The translations under genes were made by a program, and so were the position numbers. The notes under the pieces were generated by a model. The model was given only the letters and a program-made list of their open reading frames with translations. It ran no database searches and was not told the origin of the DNA. From the NCBI RefSeq assembly GCF_006716485.1, contig NZ_VFPD01000001.1:396760-460759 (forward strand): a DNA stretch of 64,000 nt. The letters run 5' to 3'. Source of the stretch: Chryseobacterium aquifrigidense. Its GTDB lineage: Bacteria; Bacteroidota; Bacteroidia; Flavobacteriales; Weeksellaceae. Shown in pieces: positions 42,257 through 50,070 of this stretch (the first letter of the stretch is position 1; every line of letters begins with the position of its first letter).

Positions 42257-43285
42257 ATGAGCACATTAGTTAATGATTTAAAGGAAAAATGGGAAGCTCT
42301 GAAAGCAGAAAATCCACATATCAGAATAAGAAATGCAGCGGCACAGCTAGAAGTAAGTGAAGCAGAATTGCTGGCAACAAGCATTGGAGAAGGAGTAGTT
42401 GTCCTGAACCCGGATTTCCAGGGAATCCTTACAGAAGCTGAGCAATTAGGGAAAGTAATGGCTCTTACGCGTAATGACGAATGTGTTCATGAAAGAAAAG
42501 GAACGTATCTGAACGGAGATTTCAGCAGTCCTCATGCGCAGCTTTTTGTGGGTGAAGATATTGATCTCAGAATTTTCCTTAACCACTGGAAATTTGCCTT
42601 TGCAGTATGGGAAGGAGATAAAAAAAGTCTTCAGTTTTTCGGAAAAGACGGACTGGCACTTCATAAGATTTATCTGACTAAAGACAGTAATGGAGAAGCT
42701 TTCGATGCTATTGTAGAAAAATTCAAAGCAGAAGATCAGAATCAGACATTGGCGTTTGAAGCAGTAGCCCCAAAACAGGCAGAAAAAGCTGATTCAGATA
42801 TTGATGTGGAAGGTTTCAAAAAAGCATGGACAGAATTGAAAGACACTCATGATTTCTTCATGATGACCAGAAAATATGGAGTAAGCAGAACACAGGCATT
42901 AAGATTGGCTCCGGAAGGATTTGCCAAGAAAATTGATAATGCCAAAGTAGTCAACATCCTTGAAGATGCTTCTGAAAAGAATACTCCTATCATGGTTTTC
43001 GTTGGAAACAGAGGAATTATTCAGATCCACACAGGAAATGTGAAGAAAACACTTTGGCATCAGCAGTGGTTCAATGTAATGGATCCTGATTTCAACTTAC
43101 ACCTTGATGTAACGAAAATTGCAGAAGCCTGGATCGTTAAAAAACCAACTGAAGACGGAGAAGTAACCGCTATTGAAGTATTCAACAAAGAAGGAGACTT
43201 TATCGTTCAGTTCTTCGGAAAAAGAAAACCTGGAATTCCTGAACTTCAGGAATGGAAGGACCTTGTAGCAGCTTTAGAAAAGTAA
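42257..43285 (+). CDS. hmuS: Hemin-degrading/transfer factor HmuS (HemS/ChuS family)
   Basis: This 342-residue cytoplasmic protein is two tandem HemS repeats (about residues 1-170 and 180-342). The first has NDECVHERKGTYLNGDFSSP, where the conserved His is a candidate heme ligand, and SPHAQLFVGEDIDLRIFLNHWKFAF; the second has GNRGIIQIHTGNVKKTLWHQQWFNVMDPDFNLH. Family members receive heme from HmuUV and some open its ring. It is the last gene of the operon, followed by a terminator. Confidence 0.93.
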   Translation: MSTLVNDLKEKWEALKAENPHIRIRNAAAQLEVSEAELLATSIGEGVVVLNPDFQGILTEAEQLGKVMALTRNDECVHERKGTYLNGDFSSPHAQLFVGEDIDLRIFLNHWKFAFAVWEGDKKSLQFFGKDGLALHKIYLTKDSNGEAFDAIVEKFKAEDQNQTLAFEAVAPKQAEKADSDIDVEGFKKAWTELKDTHDFFMMTRKYGVSRTQALRLAPEGFAKKIDNAKVVNILEDASEKNTPIMVFVGNRGIIQIHTGNVKKTLWHQQWFNVMDPDFNLHLDVTKIAEAWIVKKPTEDGEVTAIEVFNKEGDFIVQFFGKRKPGIPELQEWKDLVAALEK

Positions 43286-43304
43286 TAATTAGATGATTTG
43301 AATG

Positions 43305-43341
43305 AGACCGTTTTGTTTGTAAAATTCAAAGCGGTCTTTTT
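43305..43341 (+). terminator. Intrinsic terminator of the heme operon
   Basis: 11-bp stem AGACCGTTTTG/CAAAGCGGTCT with one G-U pair, then TTTTTT. Confidence 0.85.
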
Positions 43342-43403
43342 TATTGCAGGCGATCTGCAAGTGCCGGAATATTTGTGTAATTTGTGACTAAATATATAAT
43401 AAA

Positions 43404-44276
43404 ATGAAAAATATTTTCATAGCGATACTTTTTGCCGGTTTCTGTTCATTAAAGGCACAGGGCTTAAAAGCGTATCAGTTTTATGATAAAAAGGGAAAAG
43501 AAGTAAATACAGAAAAGCTGGTAAAAGAACTGGCAGATTATGATGTGGTCTTTTTTGGAGAGAATCATAACAGTTCCATCAATCACTGGCTTCAGCTGAA
43601 AATTACAGAAGCGCTGTTTGCCAAAAAGAACGGACAGCTTATCTTAGGAGCAGAAATGTTTGAAAGAGATAATCAGGCTCAGCTGGATCAATATTTAAAT
43701 GGAAAATTTGATGCCAAGACTTTGAAAGATTCTGCCCGTTTATGGAATAATTATGCAACGGATTATAAACCTTTGGTAGATTTTGCCAAAGATAAAAAGC
43801 TGAATTTTATTGCCACCAATATTCCGAGAAGATATGCTTCTCAAACCGCAAAAGAAGGTCTTGAATCCCTGAATAAATTAAGCGAAAAAGAAAAGACATA
43901 CATTGCTCAGTTACCAATTAAAGTAACCTTAGACACTCCCGGATATCCGGAAATGAAAAAGATGATGGGTGATCATGCAGAAGGAACCAAAGTGATGAAT
44001 TTCATTTCAGCCCAGGCAACGAAAGATGCTACAATGGCTGAATCTATCCTGAAAAATTTCCAGACCGGGAAAACATTTATCCATTACAACGGAAACTATC
44101 ACAGCAAAGAATTTGGGGGAATCTATTGGTATATCAAACAGAAAAATCCTAACCTGAAAATGGCAGTGATCTCTGTTTTTGAATCAGATGATCCCGAATT
44201 GAAAGTACCGGCTAAAGAATATATTCCAACAGATTTCAATCTGATTATCCCTGTGGATATGACCAAAACTTTTTAA
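43404..44276 (+). CDS. ChaN-like iron-regulated protein (exported)
   Basis: This 290-residue protein has a signal peptide (IFIAILFAGFCSLKAQG) and the ChaN/DUF399 core: YDVVFFGENHNSSINHWLQ near residue 48, LILGAEMFERDNQAQLDQYL near residue 80, and FIATNIPRRYAS near residue 134. ChaN proteins bind heme and occur in heme operons. It lacks the lipobox of Campylobacter ChaN. It lies after the heme operon terminator, so it may have its own promoter, yet its role fits the locus. Confidence 0.88.
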   Translation: MKNIFIAILFAGFCSLKAQGLKAYQFYDKKGKEVNTEKLVKELADYDVVFFGENHNSSINHWLQLKITEALFAKKNGQLILGAEMFERDNQAQLDQYLNGKFDAKTLKDSARLWNNYATDYKPLVDFAKDKKLNFIATNIPRRYASQTAKEGLESLNKLSEKEKTYIAQLPIKVTLDTPGYPEMKKMMGDHAEGTKVMNFISAQATKDATMAESILKNFQTGKTFIHYNGNYHSKEFGGIYWYIKQKNPNLKMAVISVFESDDPELKVPAKEYIPTDFNLIIPVDMTKTF

Positions 44277-44295
44277 CTGTTTTTTTACAAGAAAT

Positions 44296-44373
44296 GTCAT
44301 TCTGACGAAGGAAGAATCTCATGGTTAATTTATTATAAGATTCTTCACTACATTGCATTCCTTTCAGAATGAC
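44296..44373. repeat. 78-bp foldback element
   Basis: The ends GTCATTCTGA and TCAGAATGAC are perfect inverted repeats. Inside, GGAAGAATCT faces AGATTCTTC. No ORF. Its right end continues as CAAAATCA, shared with 11739-11752. It may be a small dispersed palindromic element or a hairpin in an untranslated region. Confidence 0.6.
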
Positions 44374-44395
44374 AAAATCAATTACTTACATTGAA

Positions 44396-44470
44396 TTCAA
44401 TAGGGTCGGGCTTTAGCCTGGCCATTTTTATATCAAAGCTTCAATGGCTTTAGCCAAAACATAAAAATCA
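44396..44470. repeat. Dispersed GCTTTAGCC intergenic repeat
   Basis: TTCAATAGG, CGGGCTTTAGCCTGG and AATGGCTTTAGCCAAAACATAAAAA occur in the same order as at 10326-10425. It immediately precedes the promoter of the deformylase-like gene. Confidence 0.6.
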
Positions 44471-44502
44471 GCGTTCCATAATCATTTTTATTCTACAATA
44501 TT

Positions 44503-44510
44503 TACCTTTG
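44503..44510 (+). promoter_or_regulatory. -7 element of the deformylase-like gene
   Basis: TACCTTTG matches TAnnTTTG; it lies 19 bases before the start codon at 44530. Confidence 0.6.
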
Positions 44511-44529
44511 TATCACATTTCAAAAAAAC

Positions 44530-45165
44530 ATGAAGAAACTACCCATCCTGCTGATCTTTTTTATAGGCCTGTTGAAAGCCCAGAAACTCACAGCCAAAGA
44601 GATTTCAATTATTAATCAGGGAGATATAAATACAGCGTTGCCGATCTATCAGACAACGGATGCCAGTCAGCACCAAACATTGTTGAGCATTTCTTCAGAA
44701 GCAAATCCTCTTGACCCGAATACGGCTGTTCTCGTAAAAAGAATGAAAGAATCTCTTCTGTCAACAGATGGTGGAGTAGGAATCGCAGCTCCACAAGTGG
44801 GAATCAACAGAAAGATCATCTGGGTGCAGCGTTTTGATAAGGAAGGAACTCCACTTGAGTATTTTATCAATCCGGTCATTGTATGGCGTTCTGACCTGCA
44901 GAATCTTGGTCCTGAAGGCGATTTGTCTATTCCTGAATTCAGGGATCAGTTTTACAGAAGCAAAGTCATTCAACTGGAATATGTGGATCTGAAGGGCCAG
45001 AAATATTCAGAAATTGTAGAAGGTTTTACAGCAGTTATTTTTCAACATGAAATCGACCATCTTTTCGGCATCCTGATTTCCGATAAAAAGGAAAAAGAAA
45101 AAAACGATTCTTATAGAAAAGTAGACGCCTATCAGAAAAGTGACGTCAATAAAGACAGGAGATAA
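44530..45165 (+). CDS. Secreted peptide deformylase-like protein lacking the metal Cys
   Basis: This 211-residue protein has a signal peptide (LPILLIFFIGLLKAQ), unlike housekeeping deformylases. Motif 1 GGVGIAAPQVG (residues 81-91) and motif 3 QHEIDHLFG (His173, Glu174, His177) are intact. Motif 2, normally EGCLS with the Cys metal ligand, reads EGDLSIPEF with Asp131. Export removes it from formylated nascent chains, and the lost Cys suggests altered metal binding or a different hydrolase activity. The C-terminus is highly charged. It is a single-gene unit. Confidence 0.85.
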   Translation: MKKLPILLIFFIGLLKAQKLTAKEISIINQGDINTALPIYQTTDASQHQTLLSISSEANPLDPNTAVLVKRMKESLLSTDGGVGIAAPQVGINRKIIWVQRFDKEGTPLEYFINPVIVWRSDLQNLGPEGDLSIPEFRDQFYRSKVIQLEYVDLKGQKYSEIVEGFTAVIFQHEIDHLFGILISDKKEKEKNDSYRKVDAYQKSDVNKDRR

Positions 45166-45211
45166 TGATGAGTGATGGGAAGTTGTTATAAGGCTAAGTA
45201 AATTTCTGTTT

Positions 45212-45646
45212 CTATCCATATTTTACAATGAAATCTTCTCCATCTTCATAATCTGCGGGATTCACATAAGTAATTACCCCGATATCAGATTGTAAAACTT
45301 TCTTGAGCTGATCGAAGTACATGTTCTTTTTGTCTTCAGTAGTATCCATTGTTAAACTTATGACAAGTTTATCATCATCGGTAATATTGGCACCTACCAT
45401 TATTTTATCAGGATTATCGTGGTATTTATTCCAGTAAAAAGTTTGATCAAGGCCAGGGTTTTCGATGAAATAACCAATCATTTCGTCTTCTGTTTTAAAA
45501 ATATAATTTTTATCATGCCTTGGGTAGGTATAATTGAGATTTAATTTTTCATAGCCGGGAAGGAATGTGTTCAGAACAAGATCTATTGTTTTTCTTGATT
45601 TTTGCCCTGCATACACCTGACAAACGATCTCCATAATAATTTCCAT
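45212..45646 (-). CDS. Conserved hypothetical protein
   Basis: This 144-residue cytoplasmic protein may start at Met1 or Met5 (MEIVCQVYAGQKSRKT). It has mixed alpha/beta character, with GYFIENPGLDQTFYWNKYHDN near the middle and LVISLTMDTTEDKKNMYFDQLKKVLQSDIGVITYVNPADYEDG at the end. I recognise no family. Size, acidity and single-gene status resemble immunity-type accessory proteins, but no partner is visible. Confidence 0.65.
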   Translation of the reverse strand: MEIIMEIVCQVYAGQKSRKTIDLVLNTFLPGYEKLNLNYTYPRHDKNYIFKTEDEMIGYFIENPGLDQTFYWNKYHDNPDKIMVGANITDDDKLVISLTMDTTEDKKNMYFDQLKKVLQSDIGVITYVNPADYEDGEDFIVKYG

Positions 45647-45773
45647 AATACAAAATTACTGTATTTTTACGATAAATAATGATGAATGATAATGACATTC
45701 TTAAATATTATATACATAAAAATATCCTCAATCATCCGTGTCATCTGCGAAATCTGGGGGAAAATAAAATAAA

Positions 45774-45803
45774 AAGGAGCTGTTTCCACGGAAACAGCTC
45801 CTT
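45774..45803 (-). terminator. Intrinsic terminator of the nitroreductase-ohrR-ohr unit
   Basis: 13-bp stem AAGGAGCTGTTTC/GAAACAGCTCCTT with a 4-base loop, followed on the minus strand by TTTATTTTATTTT. Confidence 0.85.
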
Positions 45804-45833
45804 TCGTTATAACTATGCTTAAAAAAAATTGGA

Positions 45834-46259
45834 TTAATCGTTGTTGGTTACTGCAAGTTTCACCTCCATATTATTTCTGGTAGCATTAGAATAAGGACAG
45901 ATCTGGTGTGCCTTTTCTGTCAGAGCCTGTGCTTCTTCAAGAGAAACACCGGGAATATTCACATCCAGCTCTGCTGCCAGTCCGAAACCTCCATTTTCAA
46001 TCTGGCCAATACTTACCTTTGCCGTTACCGTTGTTTCTCCCGTCTTTACTTTAGAAAGACTGATCACTCTGTTCAGAGCGCTGTCAAAACAAGCGGAATA
46101 TCCTGCTGCAAAAAGCATTTCAGGATTGGCAAAATCATCATTGGCTCCTCCTAACGCTTTCGGCATTCTTACATCAAGTTCCAGTACTCCGTTTTCACTT
46201 TTCACATGTCCGTTTCTGCCTCCTTGAGCAGTGACCTGAGTGGTATATAATATTTTCAT
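45834..46259 (-). CDS. ohr: Organic hydroperoxide resistance protein Ohr
   Basis: This 141-residue OsmC/Ohr enzyme has reactive Cys57 (AAGYSACFDSAL) and resolving Cys121 (HQICPYSNATRNN). It reduces organic peroxides with lipoyl-dependent recycling. RNGHVKSENGVLELDVRMP is the typical Ohr N-terminal part. It overlaps ohrR by 4 bases (ATGA). Confidence 0.95.
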   Translation of the reverse strand: MKILYTTQVTAQGGRNGHVKSENGVLELDVRMPKALGGANDDFANPEMLFAAGYSACFDSALNRVISLSKVKTGETTVTAKVSIGQIENGGFGLAAELDVNIPGVSLEEAQALTEKAHQICPYSNATRNNMEVKLAVTNND

Positions 46260-46693
46260 TTATTTTCTATTTTGTTTAATATTTTTAAGACGGTGTCTTT
46301 AAGGTGCAGCAGCTCTTCCGGCTGTATTCCCAGTTTTTCCTGAATTTTTCCCGGAATTTCACAAGCCTTCTGCTGAAGCTGTTTTCCTGCTTCGTCTAAA
46401 AATACTTCAACCACTCTTTCGTCCTCTTTTTTTCTTTTTCGGATGATAAATCCTTTAGACTCCAGTCTTTTAAGAAGAGGTGTTAAAGTACCACTGTCCA
46501 GAAACAGTTTTTCTCCGATATGGGTTACCGTAAGTCCGTCGCCGTCCCATAATATCATCATCACAAGATACTGCGGATAGGTAATGCCCAGTTCATCAAG
46601 AAAAGGACGGTAAAGCCCGGTAATCTCTTTGGCAATTACATACAGTGGGAAGCAAATCTGGTTTTCCAGTTTGGGTGTTTTCGGATTTTCCAT
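46256..46693 (-). CDS. ohrR: MarR family peroxide sensor OhrR
   Basis: This 145-residue MarR regulator has the sensing Cys14 in NQICFPLYVIAKE and the winged helix LFLDSGTLTPLLKRLESKGFIIRKRKKEDERVV. It represses ohr until Cys oxidation. It is coupled to ohr and lies 32 bases after the nitroreductase gene. An OhrR-type box at 47442-47471 lies ahead of that nitroreductase gene, so one promoter can feed all three genes. Confidence 0.94.
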   Translation of the reverse strand: MENPKTPKLENQICFPLYVIAKEITGLYRPFLDELGITYPQYLVMMILWDGDGLTVTHIGEKLFLDSGTLTPLLKRLESKGFIIRKRKKEDERVVEVFLDEAGKQLQQKACEIPGKIQEKLGIQPEELLHLKDTVLKILNKIENK

Positions 46694-46725
46694 AATTTTT
46701 GAGTACGAAAGATTCGATGAAGGTA

Positions 46726-47358
46726 TTACTTTTTTATGATAAATTCATCCATTGGAATTCTGACTTTTTTCATAGAAGAAAGCCAGTCATTAGCCTCATC
46801 ACGGTATCCAAGATATAAAAGGCTTACACTTTTTAATCCCAGTTCTTTTAATCCCAGTACTTCATCTACCACCTCATTGCTGAATCCTTCTGCCGGTGTA
46901 CTGTCGATTTTAAGTTCTGCTGCCTGTGCAAGAGCAATTCCTAAGGCAATATAAGTCTGACGTGCAGTATGGGCAAAATGTTCTTCAGCAGTCTGTGCTC
47001 CATACATTTCTTTAATTTTATCGGTATAGCTTCCGAAACGACCTCTTGGAAGATCTCTTACATCAGTATGATAATCGTAAACTTTGTCAATTTTTTCATT
47101 AGAATAACTGTCCCATGCTGCAAAGACCAAAACGTGAGAAGAATCTCTCATTACTTCAGGGTTTAAAGCACCTGCTACCATTTTGTCTTTCAGTTCCTGG
47201 TTTTCCACTACTATAATTCTGAAAGGCTGCAATCCCGATGAAGTAGGAGCCAGTCTAGCTGATTCTAAAATAGTATTAAGATCTTCCTGTGATACTTTTT
47301 TGGTCGGATCATAAGCTTTTACCGCATGTCTCCAGTTTAAATTTTCTATTAATGACAT
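46726..47358 (-). CDS. Nitroreductase family NAD(P)H-dependent oxidoreductase
   Basis: This 210-residue FMN enzyme has the family start MSLIENLNWRHAVKAYDPTK, RLAPTSSGLQPFRIIVVEN, and the C-terminal LGLKSVSLLYLGYRDEANDW. It reduces quinones, nitro compounds or similar substrates. It is the first gene of the unit with ohrR and ohr. Its promoter carries an OhrR-type operator, so it is probably part of the organic peroxide response. Confidence 0.92.
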   Translation of the reverse strand: MSLIENLNWRHAVKAYDPTKKVSQEDLNTILESARLAPTSSGLQPFRIIVVENQELKDKMVAGALNPEVMRDSSHVLVFAAWDSYSNEKIDKVYDYHTDVRDLPRGRFGSYTDKIKEMYGAQTAEEHFAHTARQTYIALGIALAQAAELKIDSTPAEGFSNEVVDEVLGLKELGLKSVSLLYLGYRDEANDWLSSMKKVRIPMDEFIIKK

Positions 47359-47431
47359 TTTTCTTTTGTTTTAATTAAACTACTTGTTGATTATTAAATG
47401 TCAGTTTTATTAGCTGACTCAATTAACAATA

Positions 47432-47471
47432 CAAATATATAGCCAATTTAATTGTGTGCAATTTAATTTTG
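47432..47471 (-). promoter_or_regulatory. Promoter with OhrR-type box
   Basis: The -7 element TATATTTG (minus strand) is at 47432-47439. Directly upstream, 47442-47471 has two copies of the palindromic CAATTTAATTG-type half (the second ends TTTTG), 15 bases apart. This closely matches the known OhrR operator pattern of repeated CAATTAAATTG units. Confidence 0.75.
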
Positions 47472-47635
47472 AAAGATTTTATTGATAGCAATTATTGATA
47501 AACTTTAAAAAAGGTAAAATAATGCAGAAGCAAATAAGAAATTTATTATTTCTATTTTGTTTATTTCAGCATGATTCGGATTTTTTTAAAGTGTTTGTAT
47601 TCTAATCTTTGTAATAGAAATTTAAACTAAAAATA

Positions 47636-48388
47636 ATGCAGAGATTTACAAACAAAACCGCTTTAATTACAGGAGGAACCAATGGGATGGGCCTGGCTAC
47701 TGCTCATAAATTCCTTGAAGAAGGAGGAAAAGTCATTATTACAGGCAGAACTAGTGAAACAGTGAATAATGCTTTGGAAGAACTTGGAGAAAATGCCTTT
47801 GGAATTGTATCCAACGCAGGGAATATAAAAGATCTGATGAATCTTCAGCAGGAAATCAGAAAATATACAGAACATATTGATCTTGTATTTGCCAATGCAG
47901 GATACGGAAGATTTGCTCCTATGGAATATGTGGATGAGAACCAGTTTGATGAACTTTTTAATATGCTGGTAAAAGGACCGTTTTTTACGGTACAGCAGGC
48001 GTTACCACTAATGAGAAAAGGAAGTTCTGTCATTTTCAATACTTCAGTTGCAACTGATATTGCGATGCCTAATTTTTCGGTGTATTCTGCAGCAAAATCT
48101 GCGGTGCAGTCATTCATCAAAACGTTTGCGGTAGAACTTACAGAACGTGGTATTCGGGTCAATGGGGTAAGTCCCGGGCATATTAAAACCAATATTTTTA
48201 ATAATACAGGTTTAACCGGAGAGCAGATAGAAAGTGCCATTGATGAGATTATTCCTACAATTCCTTTTAAAAGACAGGGGGAACCTTCAGAAATAGCCAG
48301 TGTAGTTCTGTTTCTGGCTTCAGAAGAAGCCTCCTATATTCATGGGGCAGAAGTAAAAGTGGATGCCGGAATTTCTGTGATCAGATAA
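47636..48388 (+). CDS. Short-chain dehydrogenase/reductase
   Basis: This 250-residue classical SDR has the cofactor motif TGGTNGMGLA (residues 13-22), the NAG motif FANAGYGRF, and catalytic Ser-Tyr-Lys with YSAAK (SVYSAAKSAVQSF). The C-terminal IHGAEVKVDAGISVIR is typical. The acidic/basic pattern after the first strand (ITGRTSE) suggests NADPH. The substrate is unknown. It is divergent from the nitroreductase gene; the OhrR box between them could also affect it. Confidence 0.93.
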   Translation: MQRFTNKTALITGGTNGMGLATAHKFLEEGGKVIITGRTSETVNNALEELGENAFGIVSNAGNIKDLMNLQQEIRKYTEHIDLVFANAGYGRFAPMEYVDENQFDELFNMLVKGPFFTVQQALPLMRKGSSVIFNTSVATDIAMPNFSVYSAAKSAVQSFIKTFAVELTERGIRVNGVSPGHIKTNIFNNTGLTGEQIESAIDEIIPTIPFKRQGEPSEIASVVLFLASEEASYIHGAEVKVDAGISVIR

Positions 48389-48394
48389 TCAGGA

Positions 48395-48706
48395 TTATTT
48401 GACTTCTTTAATTTCTTTGATGATATTGGTTTTATTTTCAATACCGATATTATAGGTCTTACCTTTCTTAAAGCTTTGGGTTGCTTTTTCCATAAGGCTC
48501 TTGTATTCCGGTGATTTTTTGGAAAGATAAAAAACCTGAGCACTGATTCCAATAGCGACACGTACCACTTCATTCGGTTTATCAGGATCTTCCATGATGT
48601 TGGAAATGGTGGCATTATTATACCAGGTTAAATTCTGTGAACTGGAATTACCGGAACAGGATGTAATCATAATAAATAGTAATAGTAGATAGGACCAGGC
48701 TTTCAT
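48395..48706 (-). CDS. Small lipoprotein resembling the protein-glutaminase propeptide
   Basis: This 103-residue lipoprotein has Cys17 (FIMITSC). Its C-terminal half aligns by eye with the propeptide of the protein-glutaminase encoded just upstream: VAIGISAQVFYL here against VSFMVSAQPYHI there, then YKSLMEKATQ against FISMIKEAVQ, then NIIKEI against NEIAKV. The SAQ triplet (Ser55-Ala56-Gln57) is the segment that, in the pro-enzyme, is reported to occupy the active site. It follows the enzyme gene by 70 bases that contain a hairpin. I infer a membrane-anchored inhibitor; a degenerate paralogue without function is possible. Confidence 0.7.
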   Translation of the reverse strand: MKAWSYLLLLFIMITSCSGNSSSQNLTWYNNATISNIMEDPDKPNEVVRVAIGISAQVFYLSKKSPEYKSLMEKATQSFKKGKTYNIGIENKTNIIKEIKEVK

Positions 48707-48728
48707 AGCAAAAAAGTATTAAGTAAAA

Positions 48729-48763
48729 AGCTCCTGCAATGTATCAAAATAAATGCAGGAGCT
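48729..48763 (-). terminator. Terminator or attenuator between protein-glutaminase and lipoprotein
   Basis: 10-bp stem AGCTCCTGCA/TGCAGGAGCT, followed on the minus strand by TTTTTACTT. The lipoprotein start codon comes about 22 bases later, so its expression needs read-through or a promoter in this gap. Confidence 0.75.
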
Positions 48764-48776
48764 CTCTATAAATTAG

Positions 48777-49736
48777 TTAAAATCCACAGCTTGCAACACT
48801 AGGTGCAGGGGAAGGAGAACATCCTGAAAGGGATGAGAATATGTTCAATACACAGTTGGTATTTACATAATTGTTATCATATAATAAAGAACCGGATGGG
48901 CTTCTGTAGTATACATTTCCTGCTGTATTGGCAAAAGAAGATACAGATGCAGAACCACAGCCTGTATTAGTACATGCAGCTCTCCATGCACTGTCTGTTA
49001 CAGGTCCGCTGGAGAATAATGATGGGTCAATAATTCTTTTTTCAACAATTCCGGAAGCATTTTTGAAGCTTACCAAAATTGCCACGTGATATACCCATGA
49101 TACACAGCATGTTCCTGTAGATGCTCTAAGATTACCATATACAAATTGCTTTTCACAGTCGTACCCTGCATTCAAAAGGATTTGTCTCATTTTGTGCGCT
49201 CTGGCATAGCATCCATCCACAGGATATCTGAATGTGATACACGGTGAAGATGCGGTAGAAGTTCCGCAAGCCTGGTTTTTGATCTGAGTAAAAAGACTGT
49301 TTAACGTAGCAAGATTAGGGATTACACTTACTGCCTTGTTACTTTCCCCTCTTTCTTCTTTGTTGAATACTGATTTGAAATAACGGATGTCGTCCGCTGT
49401 TGCTTTTTCAACCTTTGCAATTTCATTTGAATTGGCTTTCAGGAAAACCTGAACAGGAGTTTCATTTTGTACAGCTTCTTTAATCATGGAAATAAATGCC
49501 GCATTGTCTTTTGTATCCTTAATGTGATACGGCTGTGCGGAAACCATAAATGAAACTTTAAATTTTCCATCCTCTTTTTCTATCCCTACCGGAACAGTTT
49601 TGCCAAAGTCTTTCATAGCAATTTCATTAGACTCCTTAGCAACAAGATTCGGATCCTGATTGGCACCTGAATCCGAGCAGGAGTTAAATGACAGTACCGT
49701 CACGAATACCATCATGGATAAAAGGAATTTTTTCAT
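48777..49736 (-). CDS. Protein-glutaminase (protein deamidase) precursor
   Basis: This 319-residue pre-pro-enzyme closely matches protein-glutaminase of C. proteolyticum. Signal peptide about residues 1-20; propeptide to residue 134; mature enzyme from Ala135 (VSVIPNLATLNSLF), 185 residues. Catalytic triad: Cys176 (VDGCYARAHKM), His217 (SWVYHVAIL) and Asp237 (IIDPSLF); these equal the published Cys156/His197/Asp217 with a constant offset of 20. Many cysteines suggest disulfides in the mature part. It converts protein Gln side chains to Glu outside the cell. Activation needs proteolysis of the propeptide. A propeptide-like lipoprotein is encoded just downstream. Confidence 0.95.
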   Translation of the reverse strand: MKKFLLSMMVFVTVLSFNSCSDSGANQDPNLVAKESNEIAMKDFGKTVPVGIEKEDGKFKVSFMVSAQPYHIKDTKDNAAFISMIKEAVQNETPVQVFLKANSNEIAKVEKATADDIRYFKSVFNKEERGESNKAVSVIPNLATLNSLFTQIKNQACGTSTASSPCITFRYPVDGCYARAHKMRQILLNAGYDCEKQFVYGNLRASTGTCCVSWVYHVAILVSFKNASGIVEKRIIDPSLFSSGPVTDSAWRAACTNTGCGSASVSSFANTAGNVYYRSPSGSLLYDNNYVNTNCVLNIFSSLSGCSPSPAPSVASCGF

Positions 49737-50070
49737 AGTTTTTATATTTTGTGGTTAATTTTTTGTGAACTATTAATTGTAATAGTTCACTATTTTGTGA
49801 CATTAAAAGTAATGAAATTTAAAATATGCGCAATATTTTTTTAGAAAAAAATAAATTATTTTGTTGTTTTATTGGTTTTATGATATTCAAAAGACTGATT
49901 GATCTATTTATTTTTATGGTAAATTAAGGAAAATAGGAAATTTTTAAAATTGTAAAATATGTTGTTTTTTGCAATTTGGATTGCTATAGAATAGACAAGA
50001 TGAAGTAAACTAAAAAACCAGTCTCAACTATTGAAACTGGTTTTCTCATATCTTAATGAAATTATTCCGA
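49737..50070. other. 334-base gap upstream of protein-glutaminase
   Basis: This is very AT-rich with no ORF. A perfect inverted repeat GTGAACTATT-N6-AATAGTTCAC at 49765-49790 lies about 30 bases before the protein-glutaminase start and may be an operator or leader hairpin. The far end carries the lipB terminator. No clear TAnnTTTG was found for the enzyme gene. Confidence 0.5.
50014..50044 (-). terminator. Intrinsic terminator after lipB
   Basis: Stem AAAACCAGT/ACTGGTTTT continued by TCAA/TTGA after one mismatch; T-run on the minus strand. Confidence 0.85.

Noticed and set aside
43305..44529. A possible small RNA or riboswitch in the gaps around the ChaN-like gene
   Set aside because: The structures seen are explained by the heme operon terminator, the foldback repeat and the GCTTTAGCC repeat.
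48340..48615. 91-codon minus-strand ORF overlapping the small lipoprotein
   Set aside because: It is in a different frame, overlaps the convergent SDR gene end and has no signal; the lipoprotein frame has a clear lipobox and the propeptide-like pattern.
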